Shown in pieces: positions 24,921-32,772 of a DNA stretch of 38,734 bases. The first letter of the stretch is position 1. Each line of letters opens with the position of its first letter. This stretch comes from Ignavibacteria bacterium. GTDB lineage: Bacteria > Bacteroidota > Ignavibacteria > UBA10030. Location of the stretch: assembly GCA_016873805.1 (NCBI GenBank), contig VGVZ01000027.1, forward strand, positions 1-38,734. Direction: 5' to 3'. A program made the translations under genes and the position numbers. Under the pieces are notes generated by a model that was given only the letters and a program-made list of their open reading frames with translations, was not told where the DNA came from and did not search any database.

Positions 24921-26048
24921 TTATTTCACTGCATTCTTGATCATTTCGTTCACGATCTCGCCGTTGCGAGTAATACACGCCCCCTTGTTCACCTCATCCT
25001 CAAAATCGATCGGCGAATCGGGTTTCGGATAGATATTCTTGAACAGGTTCTGGACGTTCCGTGCATACATGTTGCTGGCGTCGACGGGGATGGTTGCCGG
25101 CAGATTGACCGCACCGACGATGGTAACACCATGTTTCTCGACTGTCTTGTCCGCTTCCGTAAGCTCACAATTTCCGCCTTGCTCAGCCGCCAGGTCGACA
25201 ATCACGGAACCGGCCGGTAAGAGCTTCACCATGTCTGCCGTCATGAGAATCGGCGCGCGTTTTCCGAACACTTGCGCCGTGCTGATCACGACGTTCACTT
25301 TTGGAAGACGAGCACTGATTGCCTCCATCTCCTTCTTGATGAACTCGGGAGAAAGCTCCTTCGCATAGCCGCCGGCGGTCTCCGCATCCGCCGGCATTTC
25401 CATTTCGATAAATGCCGCGCCGAGACTCTTCACCTGCTCCTTGACCGCCGGGCGCGGATCAAAGGCCTCGACCTTTGCACCGAGTCGTTTGGCGGTCGCG
25501 ATCGCCTGTAATCCAGCCACCCCTGCTCCGAGAATCAATACTGTTGCCGGTGTGATCGTCCCGGCTGCCGTCATCAGCAGAGGAAACATTTTGCCGATGC
25601 GATCGGAGGCGATGAGCACCGCTTTGTAGCCGGCGATCGTTGCCATGGAGCTGAGCGCGTCCATGCTCTGTGCGCGCGTGATACGCGGAACAAACTCCAT
25701 CGAAAAGCCGGTGATCTTTCGCGCCGCAAATGTCTTGACGACATCCGGATTGGCCAGAGGAGCAAGATACCCGATGTACGCGCATCCTTCACGGAAGAGT
25801 CGTGCCTCTTCATTCTTCGGGGGCTGAACTTTCACGATCAGGTCCGCCATCTCGAACAGCTTCTTCGCGTCGCTGACGATCGTCGCACCTGCAGCTTCGT
25901 ATGCCTTGTCAGAGAACGTTGCCGCGACACCGGCCCCCTGTTCGACAAAGATCTCGTGATTATCCCTCTTGTATGCAGAGATAAGCGCCGGTATCATACC
26001 AACTCTGGTTTCACCGGGGACAATTTCTTTTGGGATTCCTATCTTCAA
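24921..26048 (-). CDS. pntAA: NAD(P) transhydrogenase subunit alpha, NAD-binding part (TTG start)
   Basis: 375 residues beginning MKIGIPKEIVPGETRVGMIP, the standard N-terminus of the alanine dehydrogenase/PntA family. The start codon is TTG at 26048, supported by GGAGG six bases upstream and by the alignment of MKIGIPKE; no ATG fits. The Rossmann motif ILGAGVAGLQAIATAKRLGA lies at about 172-191, with RAQSMDALSSMA (dinucleotide and dimer region) before it. It forms the soluble domain I that binds NAD(H). First gene of the pntAA-pntAB-pntB operon; the 278 bp upstream (26049-26326) shows no clear promoter by eye. Confidence 0.95.
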   Translation of the reverse strand: MKIGIPKEIVPGETRVGMIPALISAYKRDNHEIFVEQGAGVAATFSDKAYEAAGATIVSDAKKLFEMADLIVKVQPPKNEEARLFREGCAYIGYLAPLANPDVVKTFAARKITGFSMEFVPRITRAQSMDALSSMATIAGYKAVLIASDRIGKMFPLLMTAAGTITPATVLILGAGVAGLQAIATAKRLGAKVEAFDPRPAVKEQVKSLGAAFIEMEMPADAETAGGYAKELSPEFIKKEMEAISARLPKVNVVISTAQVFGKRAPILMTADMVKLLPAGSVIVDLAAEQGGNCELTEADKTVEKHGVTIVGAVNLPATIPVDASNMYARNVQNLFKNIYPKPDSPIDFEDEVNKGACITRNGEIVNEMIKNAVK

Positions 26049-26326
26049 TGCTATCCTCCTGCAAACGGAATAGTTTGGTAATGAGTTTGAATGGATGTGT
26101 AGAGAGAAAAACGGGTTGGGTTGCTCAACGAAAGGAAAACCGGGGAATCAAGGCAACCGAAAACGTGCAATCAATATCCACATAACTGTTCAGATTTTCA
26201 AACAAATCCATCGAACGAACTGATGGAGACCATCGATTCAGCCGGAACGTTGCGTACGATCAGCAGACAAACGCAATGCCCGCTTGACTCAGATTGATCT
26301 TCAAAAATGACAATCCTGCAAATCCG

Positions 26327-27661
26327 CTACTTCAAGGTTTTTGTGAATTCCGTCAGAATGCTCTTGAGACTCGGCTCGCCGATCTCTTCAAGTTCATAGT
26401 AGACGCGGTACGCGGGCTTCTTCATCTTCACAATCCGCGTGAGGTTGATGGGCGTTCCGATGATGACCGCGTCACACGGGGTCTTGTTGATTGTTGCCTC
26501 AAGATCCTTGATCTGTTGCTTCCCGTATCCCATTGCCGGAAGAAGGATGCCGATGTTGGGATAGGTCTCATAGGTCTTCTTGATTTCGCCGACGGCGTAG
26601 GGACGTGGATCAATAATTTCCGATGCGCCGAACTTCTGCGCGGCGACAGTACCTGCTCCGTATCTCATCTCTCCGTGCGTCAGTGTCGGTCCATCTTCGA
26701 TGACGAGCACCCGTTTTCCCGCGATCTTGTCGCTGTGCTCCGCGAAAATCGGAGATGCCGCTTCGATGATTCGCCCGAATGTGTTCACTCTGCGGATGTT
26801 TTCCCGCAGCGCAAATATCGCGCGCGGCTCCGCCGAATCGATTTTGTTGATAATGACAACATCGGCCATCCGGAGATTTGACTCCCCCGGATAGTAGGAA
26901 AGCTCATTGCCGACGCGGAGGGGATCGGTGACGACGATCTTGAGATCCGGCTCGAAAAAGGGGGAATCGTTGTTGCCTCCGTCCCAGATGATAATGTCCG
27001 CTTCCCGCTCTGCATCCTCCAGAATCGCCTGGTAGTCCACCCCTGCGTAGACAATACTGCCGCTCGTGATGTGCGGCTCGTATTCCTCCATCTCTTCGAT
27101 GGTGCAGTGATGGCGATGGAGATCCTGAACGGTCGCAAAGCGCTGAACCTTCTGCTTCTCCAGGTCCCCGTACGGCATCGGATGACGCACGACGGCGACT
27201 TTGTACCCAAGGTCTCGCAGAATGCGCGAAACCTTTCTGCACGTCTGGCTCTTTCCGCTTCCTGTCCGTACGGCGCAAACTGAAACGACGGGTTTCTTTG
27301 AAACAAGCATCGTGTCGGGGATGCTGAGGATCTTGAAGTGGGCACCCGCGGTCGTGACCCGCGAACCGATGCTCATCACATGGTTGTAGGAGATGTCGCT
27401 GTACGAGAAGACCGCTTCTTCGACGTCGTACTCGCGAATTGTTTTTTCAAGGTCCTGTTCCCTGAAAATGGGAATTCCCTTTGGGTACAGTGTTCCAGCC
27501 AATGAAGCAGGATATTTTCGCCCGGCGATGTTCGGAATCTGTGCGGCGGTGAATGCAACGACGTCGTATCGCTCGTTGTCACGATAGATCATGTTGAAGT
27601 TGTGGAAATCGCGTCCCGCGGCGCCGATGATGATCGTTCTCACGCGCTTCATTTCTGCCAT
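26327..27661 (-). CDS. cyclic 2,3-diphosphoglycerate synthetase-like SIMIBI GTPase
   Basis: 444 residues; start ATG overlaps the end of rocD by 13 bp and has AGAGGA eight bases upstream. Residues 1-120 form an N-terminal domain (TIIIGAAGRDFHNFNMIYRD). A P-loop VRTGSGKSQTC lies at 131-141, WDGGNND at 226-232 and a G4-type NKID at 272-275. The C-terminal part contains VLVIEDGPTLTHGEM and IGTPINLTRIV. This is the family annotated as cyclic 2,3-diphosphoglycerate synthetase after the archaeal enzyme, but most bacterial members have no demonstrated activity. Its place as the last gene of an argF-arcC-pyrB-rocD operon suggests a link to carbamoyl-phosphate or nucleotide metabolism instead, which is inference. 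Confidence 0.82.
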   Translation of the reverse strand: MAEMKRVRTIIIGAAGRDFHNFNMIYRDNERYDVVAFTAAQIPNIAGRKYPASLAGTLYPKGIPIFREQDLEKTIREYDVEEAVFSYSDISYNHVMSIGSRVTTAGAHFKILSIPDTMLVSKKPVVSVCAVRTGSGKSQTCRKVSRILRDLGYKVAVVRHPMPYGDLEKQKVQRFATVQDLHRHHCTIEEMEEYEPHITSGSIVYAGVDYQAILEDAEREADIIIWDGGNNDSPFFEPDLKIVVTDPLRVGNELSYYPGESNLRMADVVIINKIDSAEPRAIFALRENIRRVNTFGRIIEAASPIFAEHSDKIAGKRVLVIEDGPTLTHGEMRYGAGTVAAQKFGASEIIDPRPYAVGEIKKTYETYPNIGILLPAMGYGKQQIKDLEATINKTPCDAVIIGTPINLTRIVKMKKPAYRVYYELEEIGEPSLKSILTEFTKTLK

Positions 27662-28887
27662 ACAAGGTTCCTCTCTTCTGCTGTTCTGGTTGTGTCGAGA
27701 TTTTCAATCACACTCTTGAATCGTTCAAATGCCCAGTCAATTTCATCCTTTGTGATGATCAAGGGGGGCGCGATGCGTATCACGGTGTCGTGTGTTTCCT
27801 TGCAGAGGATCCCTTGCTCCATCAGAGCCTCGCAGTACGGACGGGCATTCGTATCGAGGACGATGCCGATCCACAATCCACGCCCTCGGATCTTCTTGAT
27901 GCGCGGACTCCGGATGGTCAGAAGTTTCTGGAGGAAGTACTCGCCCAATTCGTACGAGCGTTCCACAAGCTTCTCTTCTTCGATCACGCGGAGAGCGGCG
28001 ATCGCCGTGGCACAGGCGAGGGGGTTTCCGCCGAACGTCGACCCGTGGTCGCCGGGATTGAACACCCCGAGAACCTCCTCCCGGGAGAGAACGGCAGAGA
28101 CCGGATAGAATCCACCGGAGAGCGCTTTGCCGATGATGACCATGTCGGGCCGAATTCCTTCGTATTCGAACGCAAACATCTTTCCCGCCCGCCCCAATCC
28201 CGATTGAATCTCGTCGAGAATCAGGAGCATGTTGTTGGTTCTGCAGATTTCTGCCGCGCCCTTCAGGTAGCCGTCGGGGGGAATCACGACTCCGGATTCG
28301 CCCTGAATCGGCTCGACGAGGAATGCTGCGGTATTCGACGTGATCTTTGATTTGAGGTCCTCAAGATCACCGTAGCGAACGATCGGGAATCCCGGTGTGT
28401 AGGGGCCAAAGCCCTCGCGGTACTGCTTCTCGGATGAGAAGCTGATGATCGTCGTTGTGCGGCCGTGGAAATTCTCCGACGCGCAGATGATGTCGGCTTT
28501 GTTTTCCGGAATTCCCTTCTTCGTGTATCCCCACTTCCGTGCCGCCTTGACCGCCGTTTCCACTGCTTCCGCGCCCGAGTTCATCGGCAGGAACATCTCA
28601 TATCCGGTCAGCCGATGGAGTTCTCGGTAGAGAAGACCGAGCTTGTCATTTCGAAATGCCCGGCTCGTCAAGGTAAGTTCGCGGGCCTGCGCGGTGAATG
28701 CTTCGACGATGCGGGGATGACAGTGCCCCTGATTCAGCGCAGAGTACGCGGCAAGGCAATCCATGTACCTCTTGCCCTCAACGTCGGTGACCCAAACGCC
28801 TTCTCCATGTTGGATGACGATATCGAGAGGGGCGTAGTTGCGCGCACCGTACTGACGTTCGAGCTCTATGTAGTCTTTCGGTTTGAT
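27649..28887 (-). CDS. rocD: ornithine aminotransferase-like class III PLP enzyme; anomalous start
   Basis: Class III aminotransferase: GAEAVETAVKAARKWGY (cofactor phosphate region), ICASENFHGRTTT, ILDEIQSGLGRAGK (Asp of the PLP pyridine site), and IIGKALSGGFYPVSA with the Schiff-base Lys. The ornithine:2-oxoacid aminotransferase assignment rests on overall pattern and on argF in the same operon; it converts ornithine to glutamate semialdehyde. The first ATG, at 28764, is too late: the frame upstream encodes KPKDYIELERQYGARNYAP and VIQHGEGVWVTDVEGKRYMD, which matches the normal N-terminus. That upstream stretch has no ATG, GTG or TTG before the in-frame TAA of pyrB at 28918. ATC at 28885-28887, placed exactly before KPKDYIE and preceded by GGGAGTGGA, is used here. 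A missing A in the following AAA run could instead connect to an ATG at 28896-28898. Confidence 0.85.
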   Translation of the reverse strand: MKPKDYIELERQYGARNYAPLDIVIQHGEGVWVTDVEGKRYMDCLAAYSALNQGHCHPRIVEAFTAQARELTLTSRAFRNDKLGLLYRELHRLTGYEMFLPMNSGAEAVETAVKAARKWGYTKKGIPENKADIICASENFHGRTTTIISFSSEKQYREGFGPYTPGFPIVRYGDLEDLKSKITSNTAAFLVEPIQGESGVVIPPDGYLKGAAEICRTNNMLLILDEIQSGLGRAGKMFAFEYEGIRPDMVIIGKALSGGFYPVSAVLSREEVLGVFNPGDHGSTFGGNPLACATAIAALRVIEEEKLVERSYELGEYFLQKLLTIRSPRIKKIRGRGLWIGIVLDTNARPYCEALMEQGILCKETHDTVIRIAPPLIITKDEIDWAFERFKSVIENLDTTRTAEERNLVWQK

Positions 28888-28917
28888 TCCACTCCCATCT
28901 GTATTCTGTGTCTGCGG

Positions 28918-29835
28918 TTAAGGATAATCGAACAACAATGTCAGCAATGCCATGCGGACGAAGAGACCGTTTCGTGACTGGCGGAAATATGCCGAACGAG
29001 GATCCTGATCAACTGAAGCATCGATCTCCACCGAGCGGGGAAGGGGATGCATGATGATGGCATTCGGCTTCATGCGCGCCAGAATCTTTGTGTCGATGTT
29101 GTACTGCGAGAGATCGACATCGCGCTTCTGAAGTCTCTCCCGGTCGATTCTTGTCTGGTACACAACGTCGACGTGAGGCAGAACAACGGACGGATCAGAC
29201 GCGATTTCATAGGCAACGCCGTTCTCATCCAGGTGATTCAGGATATCGTGCTTCACTTGCATCTCGGGTGGGGCAAGGAAGTAGAGTTTGGTTCGTTCGA
29301 ATTTGCTGAGGAGGTATGCGAGGGAGCGAACGGTCCGGCCGGTATCCAGTGCCCCGATCATTGCCACGGACAATCCGTCGAGTGTCTTGCATTCGTGGTA
29401 GATCGTATAGAGATCGAGCAGGGCCTGTGTCGGATGCTGTCCTCCCTGGCCATCCCCCGCGTTGATCACCGGAACAGGAGAGACGGCGGCGGCCCGCGCA
29501 GCTCCTCCCTCCTCTGAATGTCGCAGGACGATGACATCGCAGTGGGTACCGATAATCCTGATCGTATCCTCGAGCTGCTCTCCTTTGATTTCTGAGGAGA
29601 ATTCGTTCGCGAACTCCGTTGAGAGAACCTGTCCGCCAAGACGATGCATCGCCGCCTCGAACGAGAAGCGCGTTCGAGTGGATGGCCTGTAGAAGAGGGT
29701 GGCCATGATCTTATCCTGATAATCCTTTGTGCCTCCCCGCTGAACGATGCGCTCCATCTGCCGCGTCCGGTGGAACAACTCCATAAGCATCGGAACGGAA
29801 AACTGCTGCGAGCTGATAATGTGATTGAGTTTCAT
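28918..29835 (-). CDS. pyrB: aspartate carbamoyltransferase catalytic chain
   Basis: 305 residues. The carbamoyl-phosphate site STRTR lies at 52-56 in FYRPSTRTRFSFEAAM; the mobile loop SSEIKGEQLEDT, HPTQALLDLYTI and MHPLPRSVEID complete the ATCase signature. The HPLPR form, rather than the HCLPAHRG of ornithine carbamoyltransferase, separates it from the argF product in the same operon. It makes carbamoyl-aspartate, the first committed step to pyrimidines. No pyrI regulatory gene is adjacent. It follows arcC closely and its TAA stop is in the same frame as the open frame of the next gene, rocD. Confidence 0.93.
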   Translation of the reverse strand: MKLNHIISSQQFSVPMLMELFHRTRQMERIVQRGGTKDYQDKIMATLFYRPSTRTRFSFEAAMHRLGGQVLSTEFANEFSSEIKGEQLEDTIRIIGTHCDVIVLRHSEEGGAARAAAVSPVPVINAGDGQGGQHPTQALLDLYTIYHECKTLDGLSVAMIGALDTGRTVRSLAYLLSKFERTKLYFLAPPEMQVKHDILNHLDENGVAYEIASDPSVVLPHVDVVYQTRIDRERLQKRDVDLSQYNIDTKILARMKPNAIIMHPLPRSVEIDASVDQDPRSAYFRQSRNGLFVRMALLTLLFDYP

Positions 29836-29853
29836 AGGATTCTCGCTCTTGTG

Positions 29854-30810
29854 TTACGGGACGATATGCGTTCCCATCTTGCCGTCGATTGCATCGAGGA
29901 GATGTTCAAACGATGTGATGACGACTTCCTTTCCCCCTTTTTGGAGGAATTGAATTGCCGATTCGACTTTCGGGCCCATGCTTCCGGGAGGAAACTGTCC
30001 CTCCTTCAAATAGGCGGCCATTTCGGAGACCGTCGCCTTGGGGATCCCGCGCTTGGTCGGCTTCGTAAAATCAAGATACACCTGATCGGCGTCGGTACTG
30101 ATGATGAAGCGATCGACGCCGAGTCCGGCGGCCAGGAGTGCCGAGGCCCGATCTTTATCGATGACTGCCTCCATTCCCTCGACTTTGTATCCGGGATGTT
30201 CAATGACCGGAATTCCACCCCCGCCCACCGCGATCACGATCATACCGAGTCCAAGAATCTTCCGGATGATATCTTCCTCGAAAACTTCCACTGGTTCGGG
30301 GGAAGGTACAACGCGCCGGTAGCCGCGTGACGGGTCTTCCACCATGTTCCAGCCGAACCGCCTCTGCTTTTCTTCAGCTTCGAGCTTCGAATAGAAAGGA
30401 CCGATCGGTTTGGTTGGATTCTGGAATGCAGGATCGTTCTCATGGACCCGCACCTGCGTGAGAACGGTCATGATGGGGGTGAAGAGCCCGATCTGTCGGA
30501 GCTCATACTCCATTGCGCGCTGCAGGAGATAACCGATTTCACATTGCGTGGTGGCGACGCACACATCGAGGGGATGCGTGTACACCTCTGCCGCGGCACG
30601 TTCCGAACGGAGGAGCGCTGCGCCGACCTGCGGCCCGTTTCCATGCGTGATGACGATCTTCCAGCCGCGTTCAACCAGCCGGACGATCGCGCGCGCCGTC
30701 GCGTGCGCGTTTCGGAGTTGTTCTTCAATCGTTCCGCGTTCACCCGCGCGGATCAATGAATTCCCGCCGATCGCAATCACTGCACTTTTTGGCGTGGTGG
30801 TCATAGTCAT
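29854..30810 (-). CDS. arcC: carbamate kinase
   Basis: 318 residues; the ATG overlaps the argF TGA (ATGA), and a second ATG two codons in is an alternative start. Landmarks of carbamate kinase: VIAIGGNSLIRAGE at the start, THGNGPQVGAALLRSE, the PIGPFYS region, VPSPEP, AVGGGGIPV and VIDKDRASALLAAGLG. It interconverts carbamoyl phosphate plus ADP with ATP, CO2 and ammonia. In fermentative arginine use it follows arginine deiminase and OTC; here there is OTC but no deiminase gene in the window, while pyrB lies immediately downstream, so it might also feed carbamoyl phosphate to pyrimidine synthesis. Confidence 0.95.
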   Translation of the reverse strand: MTMTTTPKSAVIAIGGNSLIRAGERGTIEEQLRNAHATARAIVRLVERGWKIVITHGNGPQVGAALLRSERAAAEVYTHPLDVCVATTQCEIGYLLQRAMEYELRQIGLFTPIMTVLTQVRVHENDPAFQNPTKPIGPFYSKLEAEEKQRRFGWNMVEDPSRGYRRVVPSPEPVEVFEEDIIRKILGLGMIVIAVGGGGIPVIEHPGYKVEGMEAVIDKDRASALLAAGLGVDRFIISTDADQVYLDFTKPTKRGIPKATVSEMAAYLKEGQFPPGSMGPKVESAIQFLQKGGKEVVITSFEHLLDAIDGKMGTHIVP

Positions 30811-31721
30811 TTCATGAGTTGGTACATGATCGCCTTCTGCACGTGGAGGCGGTTCTCGGCTTCCTGGAAGACGACCGAGTTGGGGGAATCGATTACCTCG
30901 TCAGTCACTTCTTCGCCCCTGTGTGCGGGGAGGCAGTGCATGAAGATCGCGTCGTTCTTGGCGTAAGACATGAGCGCTCCGTTGACCTGAAACGGAAGGA
31001 ATACCTTCTTTCGCGCCTCAGCTTCGGATTCCTGGCCCATGGATGCCCAGACATCGGTGTAGACGACATCAGCGCCGCTCACTCCAGCCACAGGATCATG
31101 GACGATCTCGATCGATCCGCCCGTCTGCTTCGCATCTTCACGCGCGTGCTCAATCGCGTGCGGCTTCGGCTTATGACCCTCAGGGCACGCAACGGTGACA
31201 TGGACGCCGAGCCGCGCGCCGGCGAACATCAATGAATGGGACACGTTATTCCCGTCTCCGACGTAGCAAAGCTTGAGTCCTTTGAGCCTCCCTTTCACCT
31301 CTCGCACCGTGAAGTAATCTGCCATTGCCTGACACGGATGTGAGTAATCCGTCAGCGCGTTGATCACCGGGATGGAGGCGAATTTGGCCATGTCGAGGAC
31401 AATCTGGTGCGCAAACGTCCGGATCATAATTCCCTGGACCATCCGTTCGAGGTTCTTTGCCACATCGTACACCGATTCGCGTTTTCCAAGATTGATTTCC
31501 GACGGAAGGAGAGTGATCGAAAAGCCGCCGAGTTGTTGAATGCCGACGTCGAACGTCACACGCGTGCGCAGCGAGGGCTTTTCAAAGATCAACGCAAGTG
31601 TTTTCCCCTTGAGAGCCTCGCCGTACTTCGCGCGGTCGGCTTTCATGGCTGCGGCAAGATCAAATGTGTTGACGATTTCTTCTGAAGTAAAATCTCGAAC
31701 GGAGAGAAAATCCTTTTTCAT
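30807..31721 (-). CDS. argF: ornithine carbamoyltransferase
   Basis: 304 residues. EKPSLRTRVTFDVG (carbamoyl-phosphate site SxRTR), SHPCQAMADYFTV, GDGNNVSHSLMFAGARLG, and FMHCLPAHRGEEVTDEV are the standard OTC motifs. The start ATG has AGGA ten bases upstream. It makes citrulline from ornithine and carbamoyl phosphate or runs in reverse. First gene of the operon, preceded by a promoter at 31997-32026 and a leader of about 270 nt. It could be named arcB if the operon is catabolic; sequence alone does not decide. Confidence 0.95.
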   Translation of the reverse strand: MKKDFLSVRDFTSEEIVNTFDLAAAMKADRAKYGEALKGKTLALIFEKPSLRTRVTFDVGIQQLGGFSITLLPSEINLGKRESVYDVAKNLERMVQGIMIRTFAHQIVLDMAKFASIPVINALTDYSHPCQAMADYFTVREVKGRLKGLKLCYVGDGNNVSHSLMFAGARLGVHVTVACPEGHKPKPHAIEHAREDAKQTGGSIEIVHDPVAGVSGADVVYTDVWASMGQESEAEARKKVFLPFQVNGALMSYAKNDAIFMHCLPAHRGEEVTDEVIDSPNSVVFQEAENRLHVQKAIMYQLMK

Positions 31722-31990
31722 CGGGAGATCATCCTTTGGTCTGTTGCGATAAGTTCAACGTCATGGTTTCAGCCGATCACGGTTCCCCCGGGAGCAGGGA
31801 TGACTGTTCACATCGAAGAAAACGAACGTACCGTACCAACCGGGGCAGTGCTGACGAAATGGGAGACTGCGGCGACTTCAGTTTGGGACGTCGCGTGCCA
31901 GGTGATGCAGAGAGTTGGCGAGAGTTGCCTTCGTATGCGGACGTCGAGATTGCATAAGAGAGTTAGAATTGCGTTTCGCACACTAACAGC
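31722..31990 (-). other. long 5' leader of the argF operon
   Basis: If transcription starts near 31990 from the promoter described here, the operon has a roughly 270-nt untranslated leader. I could not assign it to a known riboswitch or find a convincing leader peptide or terminator/antiterminator pair. Weak plus- and minus-strand open frames in this stretch have no ribosome-binding site or recognisable product. Confidence 0.35.
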
Positions 31991-31996
31991 GAAACA

Positions 31997-32026
31997 AAGA
32001 TAGGAAAAATTGCCTCGAAGTGCCAA
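31997..32026 (-). promoter_or_regulatory. probable promoter of the argF operon
   Basis: On the minus strand TTGGCA (32026-32021), an 18-bp spacer, TATCTT (32002-31997) continuing to TATCTTTG, which also fits the TAnnTTTG -7 element of Bacteroidota. It is the best match between the tRNA-His region and argF. Confidence 0.5.
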
Positions 32027-32035
32027 AGAATCCCC

Positions 32036-32066
32036 TTGCCTTTTGAACCAGCTTTTGTTACATTTG
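32036..32066 (+). promoter_or_regulatory. possible Bacteroidota-type promoter
   Basis: TTG (32036-32038), 20 bp, TACATTTG (32059-32066), agreeing with the TTG / TAnnTTTG arrangement. Transcription from here would run at once into the hairpin at 32075-32098. Confidence 0.3.
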
Positions 32067-32074
32067 TCTGGTCA

Positions 32075-32098
32075 AAAAGCCTGATAACTCAGGCTTTT
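32075..32098. terminator. bidirectional terminator-like hairpin
   Basis: AAAAGCCTG (32075-32083), 6-nt loop, CAGGCTTTT (32090-32098): A-rich on the left and T-rich on the right, so it can act on either strand. It separates the argF promoter region from tRNA-His, but no gene obviously ends here. Confidence 0.65.
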
Positions 32099-32219
32099 GC
32101 GTTCTTGGGAATGGGCGAAGCCTGCGAATTCTGGTGTTCTACAGACGGGACTCCCCAACCCAAGGTGCTCTTTGGAATCCTTCATTTTGAATTTTTCATT
32201 TTCAGTTTTTCATTGTTCC

Positions 32220-32249
32220 ATGGTGGCTCCCGATGCTTCCCAATCGGGA
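32220..32249. repeat. tRNA-His 5' fragment fused to a hairpin
   Basis: ATGGTGGC (32220-32227) repeats the sequence that begins the real tRNA-His (32281-32288), offset 61 bp, and is followed directly by TCCCGAT (32228-32234) and ATCGGGA (32243-32249), a 7-bp stem. The identity is only 8 bp, but the layout mirrors the larger duplication at tRNA-Pro. Confidence 0.4.
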
Positions 32250-32282
32250 TCAGAAACATATGGGACGATGCGCCGCGCAAAT

Positions 32283-32357
32283 GGTGGCCATAGTTCAGTT
32301 GGTTAGAACGCCAGGTTGTGGCCCTGGAGGTCGTGGGTTCAAATCCCACTGGTCACC
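32283..32357 (+). tRNA. tRNA-His (anticodon GUG)
   Basis: GTGGCCA (32284-32290) pairs with TGGTCAC (32350-32356) with one G-T. G at 32283 and C at 32357 form the extra G-1:C73 pair specific to tRNA-His. The anticodon stem CCAGG/CCTGG encloses a loop with GTG; the T-arm is GTGGG, TTCAAAT, CCCAC. CCA is not encoded. Confidence 0.95.
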
Positions 32358-32370
32358 CGAAGAGAGATGT

Positions 32371-32409
32371 AAATTGTAGATTGAAAATTGAAGATTGAGA
32401 ATTGGGGGG
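32371..32409. repeat. left AT-rich inverted repeat flanking the IVP/S23 gene
   Basis: Purine-rich, imperfectly repetitive ATTG/GATTGA units (for example ATTGAAGATTGAGAATTGGG) ending in a G run. The reverse complement of the segment at 32773-32817 contains near-identical units, so the two form imperfect inverted repeats around the small gene. Confidence 0.65.
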
Positions 32410-32412
32410 AGC

Positions 32413-32763
32413 GTGACGCCTGATGAATTGAAGCGCCGGACGAAGATGTTTGCGACGCGAATCGTGTGGTTTGCTGAAGAGTTGCCCGAAGGTCGATCGA
32501 TCAACGTAGTGACTCGCCAGCTTGTTCGTTCCGGGACTTCGGTCGCTGCAAACTACCGGGCGGCGTGCTTGGGGCGCTCGAAGGCGGAGTTCAACGCGAA
32601 GCTCCATATCGTGCTCGAAGAGGTCGACGAGACGGTTTACTGGTTGGAGGTTTTGGAGGAATCCGCTTTGACCAATAGTAAGGACCTCGACGAACTCAAA
32701 CGAGAAGGCAAAGAACTCACGGCGATCTTCATCTCGTCGTTGAAAACCTCGCGGTCAAAGTAG
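32413..32763 (+). CDS. four-helix-bundle protein (23S rRNA intervening-sequence protein, S23/IVP family)
   Basis: 116 residues from GTG at 32413, chosen because homologues begin MTPxELKxRTKxFA and this reads (V)TPDELKRRTKMFATRIV; the frame is open to a TTG at 32395. Core motifs: LPEGRSINVVTRQLVRSGTS, SVAANYRAACLGRSKAEFNA, KLHIVLEEVDETVYWLEVLE. The family (TIGR02436-like, related to the Avd accessory protein of diversity-generating retroelements) occurs inside 23S rRNA intervening sequences of Leptospira and Coxiella and free-standing in many FCB and candidate-phylum genomes; its biochemical role is unknown, nucleic-acid binding is suspected. It lies alone between tRNA-His and tRNA-Glu and is framed by inverted repeats, which looks like a discrete inserted unit. 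Confidence 0.88.
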   Translation: MTPDELKRRTKMFATRIVWFAEELPEGRSINVVTRQLVRSGTSVAANYRAACLGRSKAEFNAKLHIVLEEVDETVYWLEVLEESALTNSKDLDELKREGKELTAIFISSLKTSRSK

Positions 32764-32772
32764 CCCATCATC

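Noticed and set aside
31800-32026. Small open frames on both strands before argF
   Set aside because: No Shine-Dalgarno, no recognisable motifs, and they overlap the proposed operon leader and promoter.
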